Of a DNA stretch of 64,000 nt, positions 23,946 to 36,142 are shown one piece after another; position 1 is the stretch's first letter; each line of letters opens with the position of its first letter. Below the pieces are notes generated by a model, which made no database searches, was not told the origin of the DNA, and saw nothing but the letters and a program-made list of their open reading frames with translations. The stretch is taken from NCBI RefSeq assembly GCF_023091745.1, contig NC_068913.1, positions 17,874,001-17,938,000 of the forward strand. Reading direction: 5' to 3'. The DNA comes from Budorcas taxicolor. Taxonomy: Eukaryota; Chordata; Mammalia; Artiodactyla; Bovidae. The translations under genes and the position numbers were made by a program.

Positions 23946-24659
23946 CTTTCCTATTAGTATAGGTCAAGATTATTGAAAGAGACAGGTGGCACAACAAAAT
24001 GTACCATAATTAAGGAGACTGTAGTCACAAGATCATTTGCAGAGGGCTTAGGGAAAACAATAGAGAATCTATGCTCCAGCATCTCAGGGAACTTTTCCTG
24101 TCTAGACTTTAAGTAGGAGATGGAAGTGATTAATGGATTACAAAGAGAAAAAAAAAAAAAAACAGGAAGGGATGGGAGGAAGAAGAAGCAGGAGAAGCAG
24201 GAGGCAAAGGAGGAGGGTTTGAAGGAGTCAAGATGGAAAGAGGAGATGGGAAAGGGGAAGAGATGGTGCAGGATGCAGATGATACAAACACTCAGCCTTC
24301 ACTCTCCTTCCTAATCTGCCTATACCCCGCCTTGACTGAATGGAACTGGAAGCCAGAGCACATGGGAGCCATGTGCCGGGGATACATGGAATCTTGGCTC
24401 CTCCCACCTGGGTCAGAGTCTCTGGACATGCATCAGAGTAGAGATGGGTGCAGACTGGCTCTAGATGGAGAGGCAGAAGAGATCTATTCACCTCCTACTG
24501 GGCTTCTTCTCTAGGACATGCAGGGGTATTTAAAATTCAACACGTCCAAGATTAAACTCATGAACTGCCCACTCCACAAACTCTCAAGAACAAAACTAAT
24601 AAAAAACAAACTGACCCTCTTTCAGTGCTTTCTGTGTCGTCAAAGGGTATCAAGGTCAG

Positions 24660-25190
24660 GTCTGTATCTCATAACAGTGTAGGAATGGATTGGACTGGGA
24701 CAAGAGTAGGTACAGATAGATTATTGAGGAGGCTATTCCATTAGTCCAGGCAGAAGTGAGGCTAGAACAAACCAGGGAACTTATGGAAATGATGAACACA
24801 AGTAGATAGGTTGGGAGAAGGCAATGGCACCCCACTCCTGGAAAATCCCATGGATGGAGGAGCCTGGAAGGCTGCAGTCCATGGGGTCGCTGAGGGTCAG
24901 ACACGACTGAGTGACTTCACTTTCACTTTTCACTTTCATGCATTGGAGAAGGGAATGGCAATCCACTCCAGTGTTCTTGCCTGGAGAATCCCAGGGACAG
25001 GGGAGCCTGGTGGGCTGCCATCTATGGGGTCACACAGAGTCGGACACGACTGAAGCGACTTAGCAGCAGCAGCAGCAGCAGGTAGGTTGAAGTAGATACG
25101 TTGAGATGTTTAGAAGCAAAATTGTTAGGACTTGTTATTAGAATGGATGTTGGAGGTAAAATTAATGTGGTTCTCAAAGGTGACACCTTC
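24660..25190 (-). repeat. L2 LINE fragment split by a BOV-A2
   Basis: ATTGAGGAGGCTATTCCATT, AGTCCAGGCAGAAGTGAGG and, after the SINE, GTTGGAGGTAAAATTAATGT are consecutive reverse-complement L2 pieces. Confidence 0.65.
24814..25079 (+). repeat. BOV-A2 SINE (dimer) inside an L2
   Basis: Two BovA units with the TTTCACTTTTCACTTTCATG linker and a (CAG)n tail. The flanks AGTAGATAGGTTG (24801-24813) and AGCAGGTAGGTTG (25077-25089) differ at two positions, a probable decayed target-site duplication that overlaps the CAG tail. Confidence 0.94.
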
Positions 25191-25289
25191 AGGGACATCC
25201 CGTGGATCTTATGAAGGAGACACAACTCCTTGACGTGGACTGTTGGCCCTCCGTGGTCAGCATCCGCCACCCCCCACCCTCAACCTTCC

Positions 25290-25760
25290 ACCTTCATCTT
25301 GCACCAGGCCCTTCTCAGGATGTGGACTCTGTTTACATTCTTTCAGTCCTTCCGGTTTCCTGTGCTTGCCCCTGAGCTGGACCTTTGCACCTGCTCTTTC
25401 CACTGCCTGTAATGCTCTTACCCAACTACCTAATTCCTCTTTATCATTCTGGGCTCAGTCACCACTTCCCCAGGAAAGCTTCCCTGACTTCCCCAACTCT
25501 AGTCCTCTTTTGAAAGCTCTCCTATACTGTGTCCTTCCCTTCATAGGACCTATCCATTAATACTTACATGCATTTATATGGCTTTTCAGTTAATTTCTAA
25601 TATACACCAATGCCCCACCAGGATATGAACTCCAGGAGGACAGGGACTATATCTTTCTTGACTCACAATAGTCTTATTATCTCTAATAATGCCTGGCACC
25701 TTGTGGTTCACACACACTGACACATATATACACTCTTTGATGAATGAATGAATAAAAGTA
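25290..25760 (+). repeat. L2 LINE 3' end
   Basis: GACCTTTGCACCTGCTCTTT, GCCTGTAATGCTCTTACCC, CCAGGAAAGCTTCCCTGACT, AGGAGGACAGGGACTATATC and a TGAATGAATGAAT end follow the L2 3' region in order. The 105-codon frame over it is a by-product. Confidence 0.85.
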
Positions 25761-27556
25761 AAAGCAATGGAATATATCATTAAAAAAAACACTGATGGAT
25801 TTAATAGATTTAAATTATATTCTTACCTATATTAAACAAAAGTAAAGAATAAATTATAAGTGGTAAACTTGGAGATATATTCACAATGTAAAGAAAGACA
25901 AGAAGACTATATTCTCAGTAGAGTCCATGCCACATCAGCAATACAGATGCTAAGAATACCCAACAAGAATTGACAAAAATGAAATTTAAAAAAGCAACAA
26001 CAACAACAAAAACCCATAGAACAAAAAGGGTTATGATAAACTTTCATTAAAGAAATTGAAACTCCAAATAAAAGTGACCTAAAAAATAAGGAAATACTAT
26101 CTTGTGGACTCAAAAGGAGAGGATGGCTTCTTTCGGGATCATAAGATGGTACCCAACAGTCACTGGGGGGTGGGGGGCAACATGTTCTCTTGTTCACATT
26201 CATCAGAAGAGAAATGGAGTCTCTTCACTAACAATACAATATAAGCCCTTCTCCTTAGCTTCACTGAGTCAGTTTAGGACCAAGCTTGATCAATTCTGCT
26301 ATCAGAGGAATGCCATATTCTCATTTTGAACCATTCGCCAGCAAGAGAGATTGGATTTTCACGTTTGATTTGTGTTAATTGAGACCCATTCCTGGCACTG
26401 GGGTCAATTCCAGAAACCACAATGTTGCTGAGGAATCAAATACAAAGTTCACTGATATTGGCCACAACCATGGGGGGAAACAGTCAACCTTAGGAGTGAA
26501 GCAGATACAAGAAAACAAGGACAGCAGGGAGGTGTCATTGTTAAACTTGCAAACTTCAAGTCTGCTTGAATTTTACAAAATTATCATTCATTTAAAACAG
26601 CTTAAAAATTGGCTTAATCTTTCTGGAGGGCAACTTGGCAATATATGAAAAACCTTGAAAACACTTATGACAGATTTTGGAAAGCATACATGTGTGTAGA
26701 AATAAGACAGAAACACACAAAAATGTTCTTGTGGTTGTTACTGGCTGGCAAGTTTATGGGTAATTTTTATTTTCTTTTAAATATTTTCCAAATATTCTTT
26801 AACAAGCCTAATTTTGTTTATTCAAACACAAAGAACATGAAGGAACCTGTTATTTCAGAACATGGACCACTTTCAGTCAGAAATATCCTCTGAAAGCTTA
26901 AGCAGTGGGAAAAGCAGTGGCAAGGTTTCATTGTTCTCTTAAGGGGATGAAAAGAAAACAACAATCTATCTGAATCAAAGATTCCAGGTTACAGAATCCA
27001 GGGGGGCAAGAAAAAAGAACAAGTCATAAAATCCTGCAGAAAGATATGTGGCTATCCACACAGCATTTAGCACAGGTTTATTCTAATTCTTGCTCTAATT
27101 CAGCTCCATAGGCGCCTGGCTAGAGGCCTTAGTGAGTGAACAGTTAAAGCCACATGACCAGACTGAGCTGGATCTACTGTCACTCTTGCTGACGAGAACA
27201 GGTAGGACAGTTTTAAAAACATGAGCCCAGGAAAACATCTGAACTCACTTTTAAGTGAAGAGTCTGAACACCTGGGATTTAGGAATGTGTGTTACTGAAC
27301 TGGGACTTCCAACAGATCTTTAACCGTGAGTATCAGTGACAACGTTCTTTCTCCAGATTTAATTGGATCATTTCCCCCATTTTTCCCAGACCACCCATTT
27401 GATTCTCCACCTTTCTGAGTAACTTTAGACAAGTCATTTAACTTCTGCTGTAGCCTTTCAGAGAGAGGCTCCGTCATGGACTTCCCTCTATCTAAACATC
27501 TCCAGGGTTTCCTTGAAATGAAAGATCAGGAAAATCTATAAATTAAGCACAGCCTT
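25761..27556. other. No feature firmly recognised
   Basis: 26560-26830 may be an eroded L1M-type 3' end (GGGCAACTTGGCAATATATG). The rest is unassigned. Confidence 0.4.
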
Positions 27557-27686
27557 CAGGAGAAGGAAATGGCATCCCACTCCAGTACTCTTGCCTGGAA
27601 AATCCCATGGACAGAGGAGCGTGGTAGGTTACAGTCCATGGGGTCGCAAAGAGTCGGACACAACTGAGCGACTTCACTTTCAGGCT
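27557..27686 (+). repeat. BovA monomer (SINE fragment)
   Basis: GGAGAAGGAAATGGCATCCC through GACACAACTGAGCGACTTCA then CTTTCAGG: one BovA unit without the tRNA head or the second unit. Confidence 0.9.
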
Positions 27687-30129
27687 AATACTACTGTATT
27701 TTTACACCGTCCTTGTTTTAAGGGCTTACAAACAGACCTTTCACCTAGATAAGAAGGGAGTATTTGCCAGCATCAGATCCTATCCCATCAGTCTCCCAGC
27801 AGTTACAGCAATCCAGCAGCTCAGCCTGTGCCTACATGGGCCGTGAATGCACTCGTGAGGACGCAGAGAGGCAGGAAACGGGGTTAGGTTGATTTCCATC
27901 TATGAGCAGCGGCTTAAACTGGCGTGCTGGGCAGCTCCGTCTCCCATTGGCCACAGCTGCTATGAACAGCAGGATGAGGCTTGACCTATATCTGTCGGGT
28001 GGAAGGCAAGCCCTGAATTTGTTTGTAGCAAACTTCAGTGTTCCAGAACGCCAAGTTTCCCTTGTGCTTGACCACATACAATATTTTTATCAGGAACCGT
28101 GATATCCTCCACCTGTGGGGTACTTAACATCTGTGGGGTCCCCCCTCCACCTCGATTCTTTTGCTCTCTTTCTCACCACCTCTCTCCCTCCTGTTGCCCT
28201 GTGACCACTTTTGTCCCCCTGCATCTGTGTCATCCTCTGGCGGGGAGAGGTTGTGATGGCCACAGCTGTGCTCCTTCGAGCAATCACGGTCACACGGGCC
28301 CTTCTCTGCCTGCCCCAGTTTCCATGTGACCAAGTGTGCCCATCCCTGGCACTGGCAGTTGTTACCCAGGTTAGCACGGCCTCATGCCTGCATGTGCCCT
28401 TCTGGGCCATCGAGAGTTTCAGGATGTGTCAGTCACTAACACCACTGCAGCTGTAGACAGAAATACAGAAGCATGTCCAAAACATGGGTCCTAAACTTCC
28501 TACACAGTAAATGTTTAATAGTTTTTGAAGACCAGATAATTTCAAGATAGCATGCAAGTGTTTGGACATTGGTTTCCCCAGGTTAGAGAATAAGCTGCTT
28601 GACCTTGCACTGGGGCAGTCACCATGCAGACACGGCAAAGCCCCTTTCCTTTGTCTTGGGTCTCAGTCAATATGGCTGTTGTTTTGAGTCTCAGTCAGGA
28701 GTGTGTGTATTTATTTACACTGACATCACAATGAGAAACTTAACCTACTCAGTTCTGCCGTCACACGAAAGCATCAGTGCACTTAGGCTTCTATTTATAA
28801 TGCAGAAACGGCTCTCCATTACCTATTCTCATTTCTTCACTGGGGCCCTGTAGGAACAGAAATGAAGCCCAGATGACGGAAAATTATTCCAGCAACTCAG
28901 GTCCCCATGTACACGAGCCACATCACTGTAATTTGAGATGGGAAAGGCCTATTAAGTCATCCCACTGATTCTCTGAGGGCGTGTGGTGGTTTTTTCCCTC
29001 TCCAATACGCTGGTCTACTTTTTAGTGCCTTTTCCAATTGTAAATGGCACAGGTGATGGGGCTTCCGTGCCTTCCTGGGGGACAGCGCAGCTCAGCCTGT
29101 AATAGGCCTCTCCATCAGGGCATGAGATCTGCTCAGCCACGTAAATCATCTTTGTTTTGACTTTCATTTCCACCCCTCCTCCTGCCATCCCCTTGGACCA
29201 CACTAAATTATTCCTCTCTGTCCCTGGTATTTACACCCTTCAAGCTCTTGTGGCCAGAGAGCCGGTCCCTCTTAGCCAGAGCCAGTGGTCATGCTAGGAG
29301 ACTTCTCTCTTTCATCTTCCCTCTGAAGGCAGTCCCTTCAGGCTGATCAATCAAGTCTGTTGCTCTTAGATGAATGCCAATTGGTTTCTCAATAATTTGC
29401 CTCATTTCTTTGTCACTCTGGCTGCTCAGGAAAATCCCCTTTGTTTGTCTCTGTTGTTGCAAAATAAGATGATGGAAGTAGAATCTCTGCTTACAGCAAA
29501 CAGAGCGGACCTCTTCAGCCACCAGGCATCCTCCTGCCCCCAGGACACTGGCAGGAGGGACACGCAGACCCTTATCTTTCACTCTCTTGCTTGGGTGCGG
29601 AGCTACTGTGTTAATAGGACTTTGGTGTGTTTGTAGAGACAGGAAAAGGTAATATGTATTTCATCCAACCAGCTTTCCTTGTGGCATATTCAGTTAATGC
29701 CCATTCACTGTTTAAATCATAGTTTGCTGCCCATCTCAATCCTCAGTTGGAAAAGCTTCCTTAAACTCCCTCAAGGGAAAGCTAGCCTCCTCTTTTCCAT
29801 TAATGCTCCCACGTTTCCTGATTACTAAAGAGGACGACATAGCCACACTGGACACCTTTGCCAGAGGGGGAATTCCCCTGCTCTGAGAGGGACAGACCTT
29901 GAACAAACTGAATGTCACTGCCAACCAGGAAATTTGGGGAGTGGATTTTGCAGTGCTAGGGTCAACAGTGTTCCAACCTGTCCCCTAATTCCCCTGAGTG
30001 CTAAAGTACCACATTTAATAAGGTCTTTCATAATGTGCTCAATGTTCATCTGTCTGCAATAATAATAACTAGCTCAGTGTTTTATGATCTGTTTTCATCC
30101 AATTACTACTGGATCAGCCCTGGGATTTC
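27687..30129. other. Repeat-poor single-copy-looking block
   Basis: About 2.4 kb in which I can assign no interspersed repeat, in a neighbourhood otherwise crowded with them. Parts (27820-28450) are richer in G and C. Open frames of 60-106 codons on both strands have no recognisable domain and no initiation or splice context I would trust. A regulatory role is possible but inferred only from the lack of repeats. Confidence 0.5.
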
Positions 30130-30412
30130 TTTGGAGGGAATGATGCTAAAGCTGAAACTCCAGTACTTTGGCCACCTCATGCGAAGAGTTGACTCATTGG
30201 AAAAGACTCTGATGCTGGGAGGGATTGGGGGCAGGAGGAGAAGGGGACGACAGAGGATGAGATGGCTGGATGGCATCACTGACTCGATGGACGTGAGTCT
30301 GAGTGAACTCCGGGAGTTGGTGATGGACAGGGAGGCCTGGTGTGCTGCAATTCATGGGGTGGCAAAGAGGCGGACACGACTGAGCGACTGAACTGAACTG
30401 AACTGAACAGTC
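30130..30412 (+). repeat. BovB (RTE) LINE 3' end
   Basis: An open frame (ending RRRRGRQRMRWLDGITDSM and on to RTRLSD) covers the last part of the RTE protein without a break. It ends in the 3' pentamer tail (GAACT)n at about 30388-30408. It is little decayed, so a younger copy; strongly 5'-truncated. Confidence 0.94.
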
Positions 30413-30542
30413 ACTAGAGGAGGAAATGGCACCACATTCCATTATTCTTGCCTGGAGAATCCCATGAACAGAGGAGCCTGATGGGTTAAAGTCCAAGGGC
30501 TCAAAGAGAGTTGGACATGAATGAGTGAGCATGCACACACTT
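30413..30542 (+). repeat. BovA SINE fragment
   Basis: GAGGAAATGGCACCACATTC through GAGTTGGACATGAATGAGTG: one degenerate body unit directly after the BovB tail. It is more diverged than the BovB beside it. Confidence 0.8.
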
Positions 30543-30549
30543 AACAGTC

Positions 30550-30645
30550 ACAACCACCTTGTAAGAAAGAAATTATCTTCTTTATTTTACCAGAGAGGAA
30601 ATTGAGGCTTAGAGAGGTTCCATTGCCCAATTTCACAAATACTCA
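30550..30645 (-). repeat. MIR SINE remnant
   Basis: TTTACCAGAGAGGAAATTGA, GGCTTAGAGAGGTTCC: reverse-complement MIR core. Confidence 0.6.
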
Positions 30646-31289
30646 GTTAATTCTCCTTTCCATTCCCTTTTGTTCTTCTCCTGAAATCATTGGAAAATAT
30701 GCTCCATGAACAATATGTGAAAAGGCACTAACTGCATACAGGTTCCTAAAGTCACTGGGGCTCTGGTCATTGCATAATATTTCTCTGTGCTCTTAGTTGG
30801 CAAAAACAGAGTGACTAGACGTCATTCACAGTTCGATAGGAGTCCTATGGTTTATCTGCAGTATAATTCAGTTGTTATTTGATGACAGAGTATATTAAAA
30901 TTTATAAGACAGAGGCTGCTATCTCCTTCTAAACAACAATGTAATATTATTAGGAATGAGCTAAAAGTGAGCTTATCTCTTCAAATACCAGTTCAGACCC
31001 TGAGGGGATCTGTTTTTCCTGCAAAGTTGATAAAATTATATACACCGAAGATAAAAGAAGAAAGAACTATATATGCCAATACATGGTTATTGCATGATTT
31101 GAAGAAACAAAGGACCTGAATAATACTGACTTTTTTGAGTCATTTAGAAAGCAGAAATATAATTTTCTACCAAATAGATGGTAAAGGAGGTGCAGTATCC
31201 TAAACTTGTGCTAACAGCTAGGCAAAAGAGGGTATTGATTGCATCATTAATTTTCAGATAGTGCTTATCAATATTTTTAATTTGGCAAA
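30646..31289. other. No feature recognised
   Basis: AT-rich DNA with no assignable element. Confidence 0.5.
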
Positions 31290-31786
31290 AATGGGATTAC
31301 AGTAGGAGAAAGACCCATGCTGAAAGGGTTTTATGCCATAAGAGATTGAAGCAACATCCAAACTGCCAGAAATTTGAACAAAATCCACATCAAGAAATGT
31401 ATGCTGTTAAGTAAACTGCTTCTTTCTGTAGCCTGGCCAGAGAAAGCAAATTGCATGTGCACATATAAACTGTCAACACACAGAAACATGCAAAAATCTC
31501 TGTCTCTATCAAAATGGAAGGTAAAATTATTCCTTCTCTATCAGTGTTAAGATAGAAGGCAGAATTATTCTTTCTGCATCAGCTCCTGGGCCCTCCCTTG
31601 TCTCATGTGTAACTAACTCTAAATTGTACTTTGTGGCTAGACTGATGGTCTGTAACTTTGTTGCAAGAAATTACTAAGCCAATGCACCCCTGAAGATATA
31701 CCCATGATGATTCCAGCTGTGTTTCTTCATACCCAGTACTTAATGGTAAAAAATAAAACCCTTATTGCTTAAAAAAAAAAAAAAAA
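31290..31786 (+). other. A-tailed sequence with a polyadenylation signal (candidate retrocopy or unassigned element)
   Basis: The block ends AATAAAACCCTTATTGCTT followed by a run of about 16 A, the arrangement left when a polyadenylated RNA is retrotransposed. It also contains an imperfect tandem duplication of about 37 bases (31497-31575). I cannot match it to a gene or a repeat family, the left boundary is a guess, and no target-site duplication is evident. An LTR or an unassigned retroelement end is equally possible. Confidence 0.35.
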
Positions 31787-32659
31787 GTACTACAAATGCA
31801 ATACATGTTTACTATGATGAAGTTTAAAAATATGAGAGGAAAAAAAAAAAAACCTGATAGTTTTTATTTAGATGCAACCAATTCTGACACACCCTCCTAC
31901 TGCCTTATCTACATAGCTATATATAATACGTGTATATAGTCATCTTTTTTAAAACAGTGAGTTATTGGTTTTAATCTTCAATAATGCTTCTTTTTTCCTT
32001 TAACTTAAGATCTCTGAAGCTCTTACGGGAAAGCTAATGCTGTTTTGAACTGATCTAAATAGGGTGAAAAATGCTTTAATTAAGTTTTTAGTAATATATC
32101 TACCTCATAGGACTCCCATGAGATTTGAAATCTTTTAAAAGTCCAAGACACCTTCTATAGCCAAACTTTGGATAAATACCTAGAAAATACACCACACCTA
32201 CTATTCTGCTCAGAATGAGTCTATACGAACTTTCCATGGATTTCAATGTGTATCAGTGACCTGCAACACAATACAAAGAGACTGGCATTGTCTAAACCCA
32301 GCTTTGGGAATGAAGGGAAGGGGGCAGGAGTTTGATATCAGACCTAAAGGACTGATGTCAATATCAGGCTCGTTTCTTTGCCCACCTACCTCCCCTGACC
32401 ATGCACATCATCTTTGCTCCCAAGAACAGAGCTTCTCAGGAGTATTTTTTTAAAAAACATCTTCCAGCTTATTCTTAAGTCTCCAATACTGAAACATCTA
32501 TGAAGTCCTTGGAACCCTAGACAGAGTTTTGACTTTTTACACTGTACTGAATATTGGATTCCATCAAATCTAAGACACTATTAAGTTGTACCATTATTTT
32601 AAAGTGATGCTAAGAAAAAAGATGCTGCCAATTATATTATGACATGCCATTAATTTCAC
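31787..32659. other. No feature recognised
   Basis: AT-rich, with an A run at 31840-31852. Nothing assignable. Confidence 0.5.
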
Positions 32660-33205
32660 ATTTGATGCAGTTTCAGAGATGTTGCTTCGAAGGAAAGCTC
32701 TGACAAATCCAGACAGTGTATTAAAAAGCAGAGACATCACTTTGTCTACAAAAGAGTATAGTCAAAGCTATATTTTTACCAGTAGTCATGTAGAGATATG
32801 AGAATTGGTCCATAAAGAAGGCAGAGCACCAAAGAATTGATGCTTTCGAATTGCAGTGCTGGAGAAGACTCTTGAGAGTCCCTTGGACTGCAAGGAGATC
32901 AAACCAGTCAATGCAGAAGGAAATCAACCCTGACTATTCATTGGAAGAACTGATGCTGAAGCTCCAATACTTTGGCCACAGGATATGAAAAGCCAGTTCA
33001 TTGGAAAAGACTCTGACCCTGGGAAAGATGGAAGGCAAAAGGAGAAGAGGGTGACAGAGGATGAGATGGTTAGACATCATCACTCACTCAATGGACATGA
33101 ATCTGAGAAACAGGAGACAGTGGAGGACAGGGAAGCCTGGCATGCTATAGTCCATGGGGTCGCAAGGAATTGGGCATGGCTTAGCAGTTGAACAACAATA
33201 ACATA
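32660..33205 (+). repeat. BovB (RTE) LINE 3' fragment, older copy
   Basis: Same region as the 22920 copy (AGTGTATTAAAAAGCAGAGA, GGAGAAGACTCTTGAGAGTC, CATGCTATAGTCCATGGGGT) but with more substitutions and small deletions and no intact frame. The pentamer tail is lost. Confidence 0.88.
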
Positions 33206-33842
33206 CACTGCATAAAGAATGTTCAGTCACATACCGTGAACAGACTTTTGGTGCCTACTACATATTAGGTTATGTACAGAAAATTTAAAATTAGAATAGA
33301 TATCTTTGACATTTCATTTGTTTATTTTTTTGGATTGAAATCAAAGCAAAATGTTCATATTTTAACATTTATGTTTCCATAGAGAATACTCATTTTTCCA
33401 GACCTAACTTTATGGTCTCAGAGTGGGAACAGAGGCCATCCATATGGTCTTGAGTTTCTTTATCTCTTTGTAATGTATCCTCAGAGACAACAAAACTTTA
33501 AGTTAGACCTCTTTTCAGTTCAAGAAGCATGTCTGGGTTCCTTCAGCTTCAAGATTCCAGCTAGTCACTTAATTTCGTTTTTTAAAAATTCATCAGGTTT
33601 TGAAAATGCAGATTTATTCCAATCTATATTTATCATATCTTCTGCTTGGCCAGTTTAATTACCAGACTGAATACTTAAAGACAGTGAAACTCAGGCCACT
33701 TAACTGATTTGTCCCTCAGCATTCAGGGAGGTTCTTTTTTGTCTAGGTAAGTCTGTCCAACACAAAGTGCGGCCTTGTTCAGGCTCTTTTAATCTTACAG
33801 ACCGAAATATGGTCTTTCAGTTGCCTAAGATATCTCTTCTCT
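33206..33842. other. No feature recognised
   Basis: Unassigned DNA between BovB and a Bov-tA. Confidence 0.5.
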
Positions 33843-34045
33843 TGAGCGTCCCTGGTGGGTCAGTTGGTAAAGAAATCTCCTGCAATGCAGGAGACCTGGA
33901 TTTGATTCCTGGAAGATCCCCTAGAGAAGGAAATGGCAACCTATTCCAGTATTCTTGCCTGGGAAATCCCATGGACAGAGGAGACTGGCAGGCTACAGTC
34001 CATGGGGTCGCAAGAATCTGACGCAACTCAGCAACTAAACCACCG
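33843..34045 (+). repeat. Bov-tA SINE
   Basis: GTCCCTGGTGGGTCAGTTGG head, TTCCAGTATTCTTGCCTGGG body and a decayed tail. A short deletion removes part of the head-body junction after the B box (GATTCCTGGAAGATCC). Confidence 0.92.
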
Positions 34046-35174
34046 CCACCAAAGCTTCTGTAATCAAAGTCCATATTTCTATCTTATTTTAAATCATTCT
34101 GCCCCATGTTGGCAGCTGCTTTCTAGTATCCAAATCTAGAATCACGTGGTTTCCCCTTAGGGAGAGAAAGAGGCATTCCCTATTTATACAGAAGAGTAAT
34201 TTGCTACCTGGGATATAAACACAGAGCCACCAGCCCGTCAAATGCGAATCTGCTGAGACAGTCAGGGAACAACTTTGTAATGCTCCCAGCCTTTCCTCTT
34301 TGTACCCTTTCTCCTTTTCTTGCTTTAAAATGATTATATTTAAAGCACAAGATAGAAATAGAAACATTAAAAATATTTAAAATGTGAAATTTTGATGGAG
34401 TTTTAAAAAGGCATATTTAAAGGAAATATACATACCAGTGATCTTTGGTGCAATAAGTTTACCAGCTGTGTACTGAAGGGTAATGGTCTCTTTGAGCCCC
34501 CTCTCTCCCATTAGGCTGCTCCCTGGGGCCACAAATAAACCCGTTAGCTAGAAAACAAGCTGGAGGAGGCTGAGCAAAGATTTATATCACCAAGGGCAAA
34601 CTTTTTCCTGAAAAGGCAGAAAAATCCCCAATAACTGTGAGGAAGGTGGACTCCAGAAGGCATTAATTAACAACGGTCCTGAAGGGAAACTTCCAAGGGA
34701 AGGGCTGAGACAGGAAGGGGCAGGCCTGATATGTGCGGCATAGGCCTTAATTGCTTTTTGGAAGTGGCTGAATTGGGCAAAGACATCCTTATTCTTCAAT
34801 GAACAGAAACATTTTTCTCCAGGTCATCTGGATTCTTTGCTCCCCTAAATAAATACTTCTGGATCCAATCGGAGTGGGAGACAAAGAAATCTGGTTGTTT
34901 AAAAATCCCACTCATATTGCTGAGCTGCTTTCTTATTGATTATAATTGTATCTTTCGTTTACAACCTCAGTAAGTAACTGAGGTTCTAACTGTTGGTCTT
35001 GAAATGTGATGCCAGACCCAAGCCGTATTCCTTGAGATCACGGGGTTAATGTTCCTTCATTTAGAAATGTAACTCCTAGAACGGTTTCCCTCAAAAATTG
35101 TGGGACGTTTAACCATTCCAATTTTATCTAACACAGATGATTAAAATACATTTAAGCAAGTGTGTGTGTGTCTG
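34046..35174. other. No feature recognised
   Basis: Unassigned single-copy-looking DNA. Confidence 0.5.
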
Positions 35175-35545
35175 CTACAGACTGAATGTTTGTGTCCTGG
35201 CAAAACTCATATGTTGAAATCTTAACCCCCAGTGTGTGACAGTATTAGGGAGTAAGTTTTTTTTTGGGGGGGGTGGTTAGGTCCTTAGGGTGAAGCTCTC
35301 AGGAATGGCCCTAGGGCTCTTACAAAAGGGACCCCAGAGAGCTTTCTGGGCCCTTTCACACTGTGAGGACACAGTGAGAAGGTGACTCTCTATAAACGAG
35401 GAAGCAGAGCCTCACCAAGATGCCGCGTCTGCCGGCACCTAGATAGTGAACTTCCCTGCCTCCGGAACTGTGAGCAATAAACGTTTGTTGTTTGAGCCAC
35501 CCGGTCTATGGTATTCTTGTTATGGCAGTCTGAACGAAGATAGCT
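35175..35545 (+). repeat. MaLR-type LTR (MLT1/MST class), solitary
   Basis: AACTCATATGTTGAAATCTT, GGACCCCAGAGAGCTTTCTG, ACACTGTGAGGACACAGTGA, GCCTCCGGAACTGTGAGCAA and GTCTATGGTATTCTTGTTAT follow the order of this ancient mammalian LTR class, including its AATAAA. A G/T-rich slippage tract sits at 35258-35274. No internal region or gene is attached. It is a non-coding remnant of an old endogenous retrovirus-like element. The exact subfamily is unsure. Confidence 0.8.
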
Positions 35546-36019
35546 TCCAAATGGGATGATGATATCTTCAAAAAAGAATTTTAGTTTTTTTTTTGTTTGT
35601 ATTATATAATAAAGGGCGGATCTAAATTCAAAACTGGTTTTAATCACAAATAAAAACTGTAAATGCAGGTTCAAATAATAGTGTAGCTATCAAGTGCTGA
35701 TGTTTTCTTTGCATTTCAACTATTTCTGGAAATATAAACATAAGCAGTATGATTAAAGAAAAATGAAATTATCTCATGGCTTCATTTCCTGTTTTCATTA
35801 CTCATTTCAACTTTGATAAGTGTGGTGAATAAAATGTACTACATAATTACAGTGTGCCAGAGATTCCTTCGGACACAACCTACATTAATTGTAAGGTGTT
35901 TTTAAATGAAATATGTGTGCCAGGTAATGGATATGGACTTCTAAGATCAACAATCATCTTCCTCTGTGAATTCTTCAGTTCCTTAGCTTATCAGTAGAAC
36001 ACAACAACCAAGATAGCCA
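35546..36019. other. No feature recognised
   Basis: AT-rich unassigned DNA. Confidence 0.5.
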
Positions 36020-36142
36020 GCTTTTAATGAGTGCTTACTATATGCCGGGCACTGTGCTAGAAGCTTTAATAGTATCATCTTGCCGAACTCTTCTGAGAAC
36101 TCTGTGAGCAAGGTGTGATTATTATCTCCATTTTACACACAC
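36020..36142 (-). repeat. MIR SINE
   Basis: TTTAATGAGTGCTTACTATA, GCCGGGCACTGTGCTAGAAG and TTATCTCCATTTTACAC: reverse-complement MIR 3' half, fairly well kept. Confidence 0.88.

Noticed and set aside
27832..28456. Cluster of 60-106 codon frames on both strands as an unannotated gene
   Set aside because: Frames overlap on both strands, with no shared coding bias or splice structure; explained by moderately higher GC.
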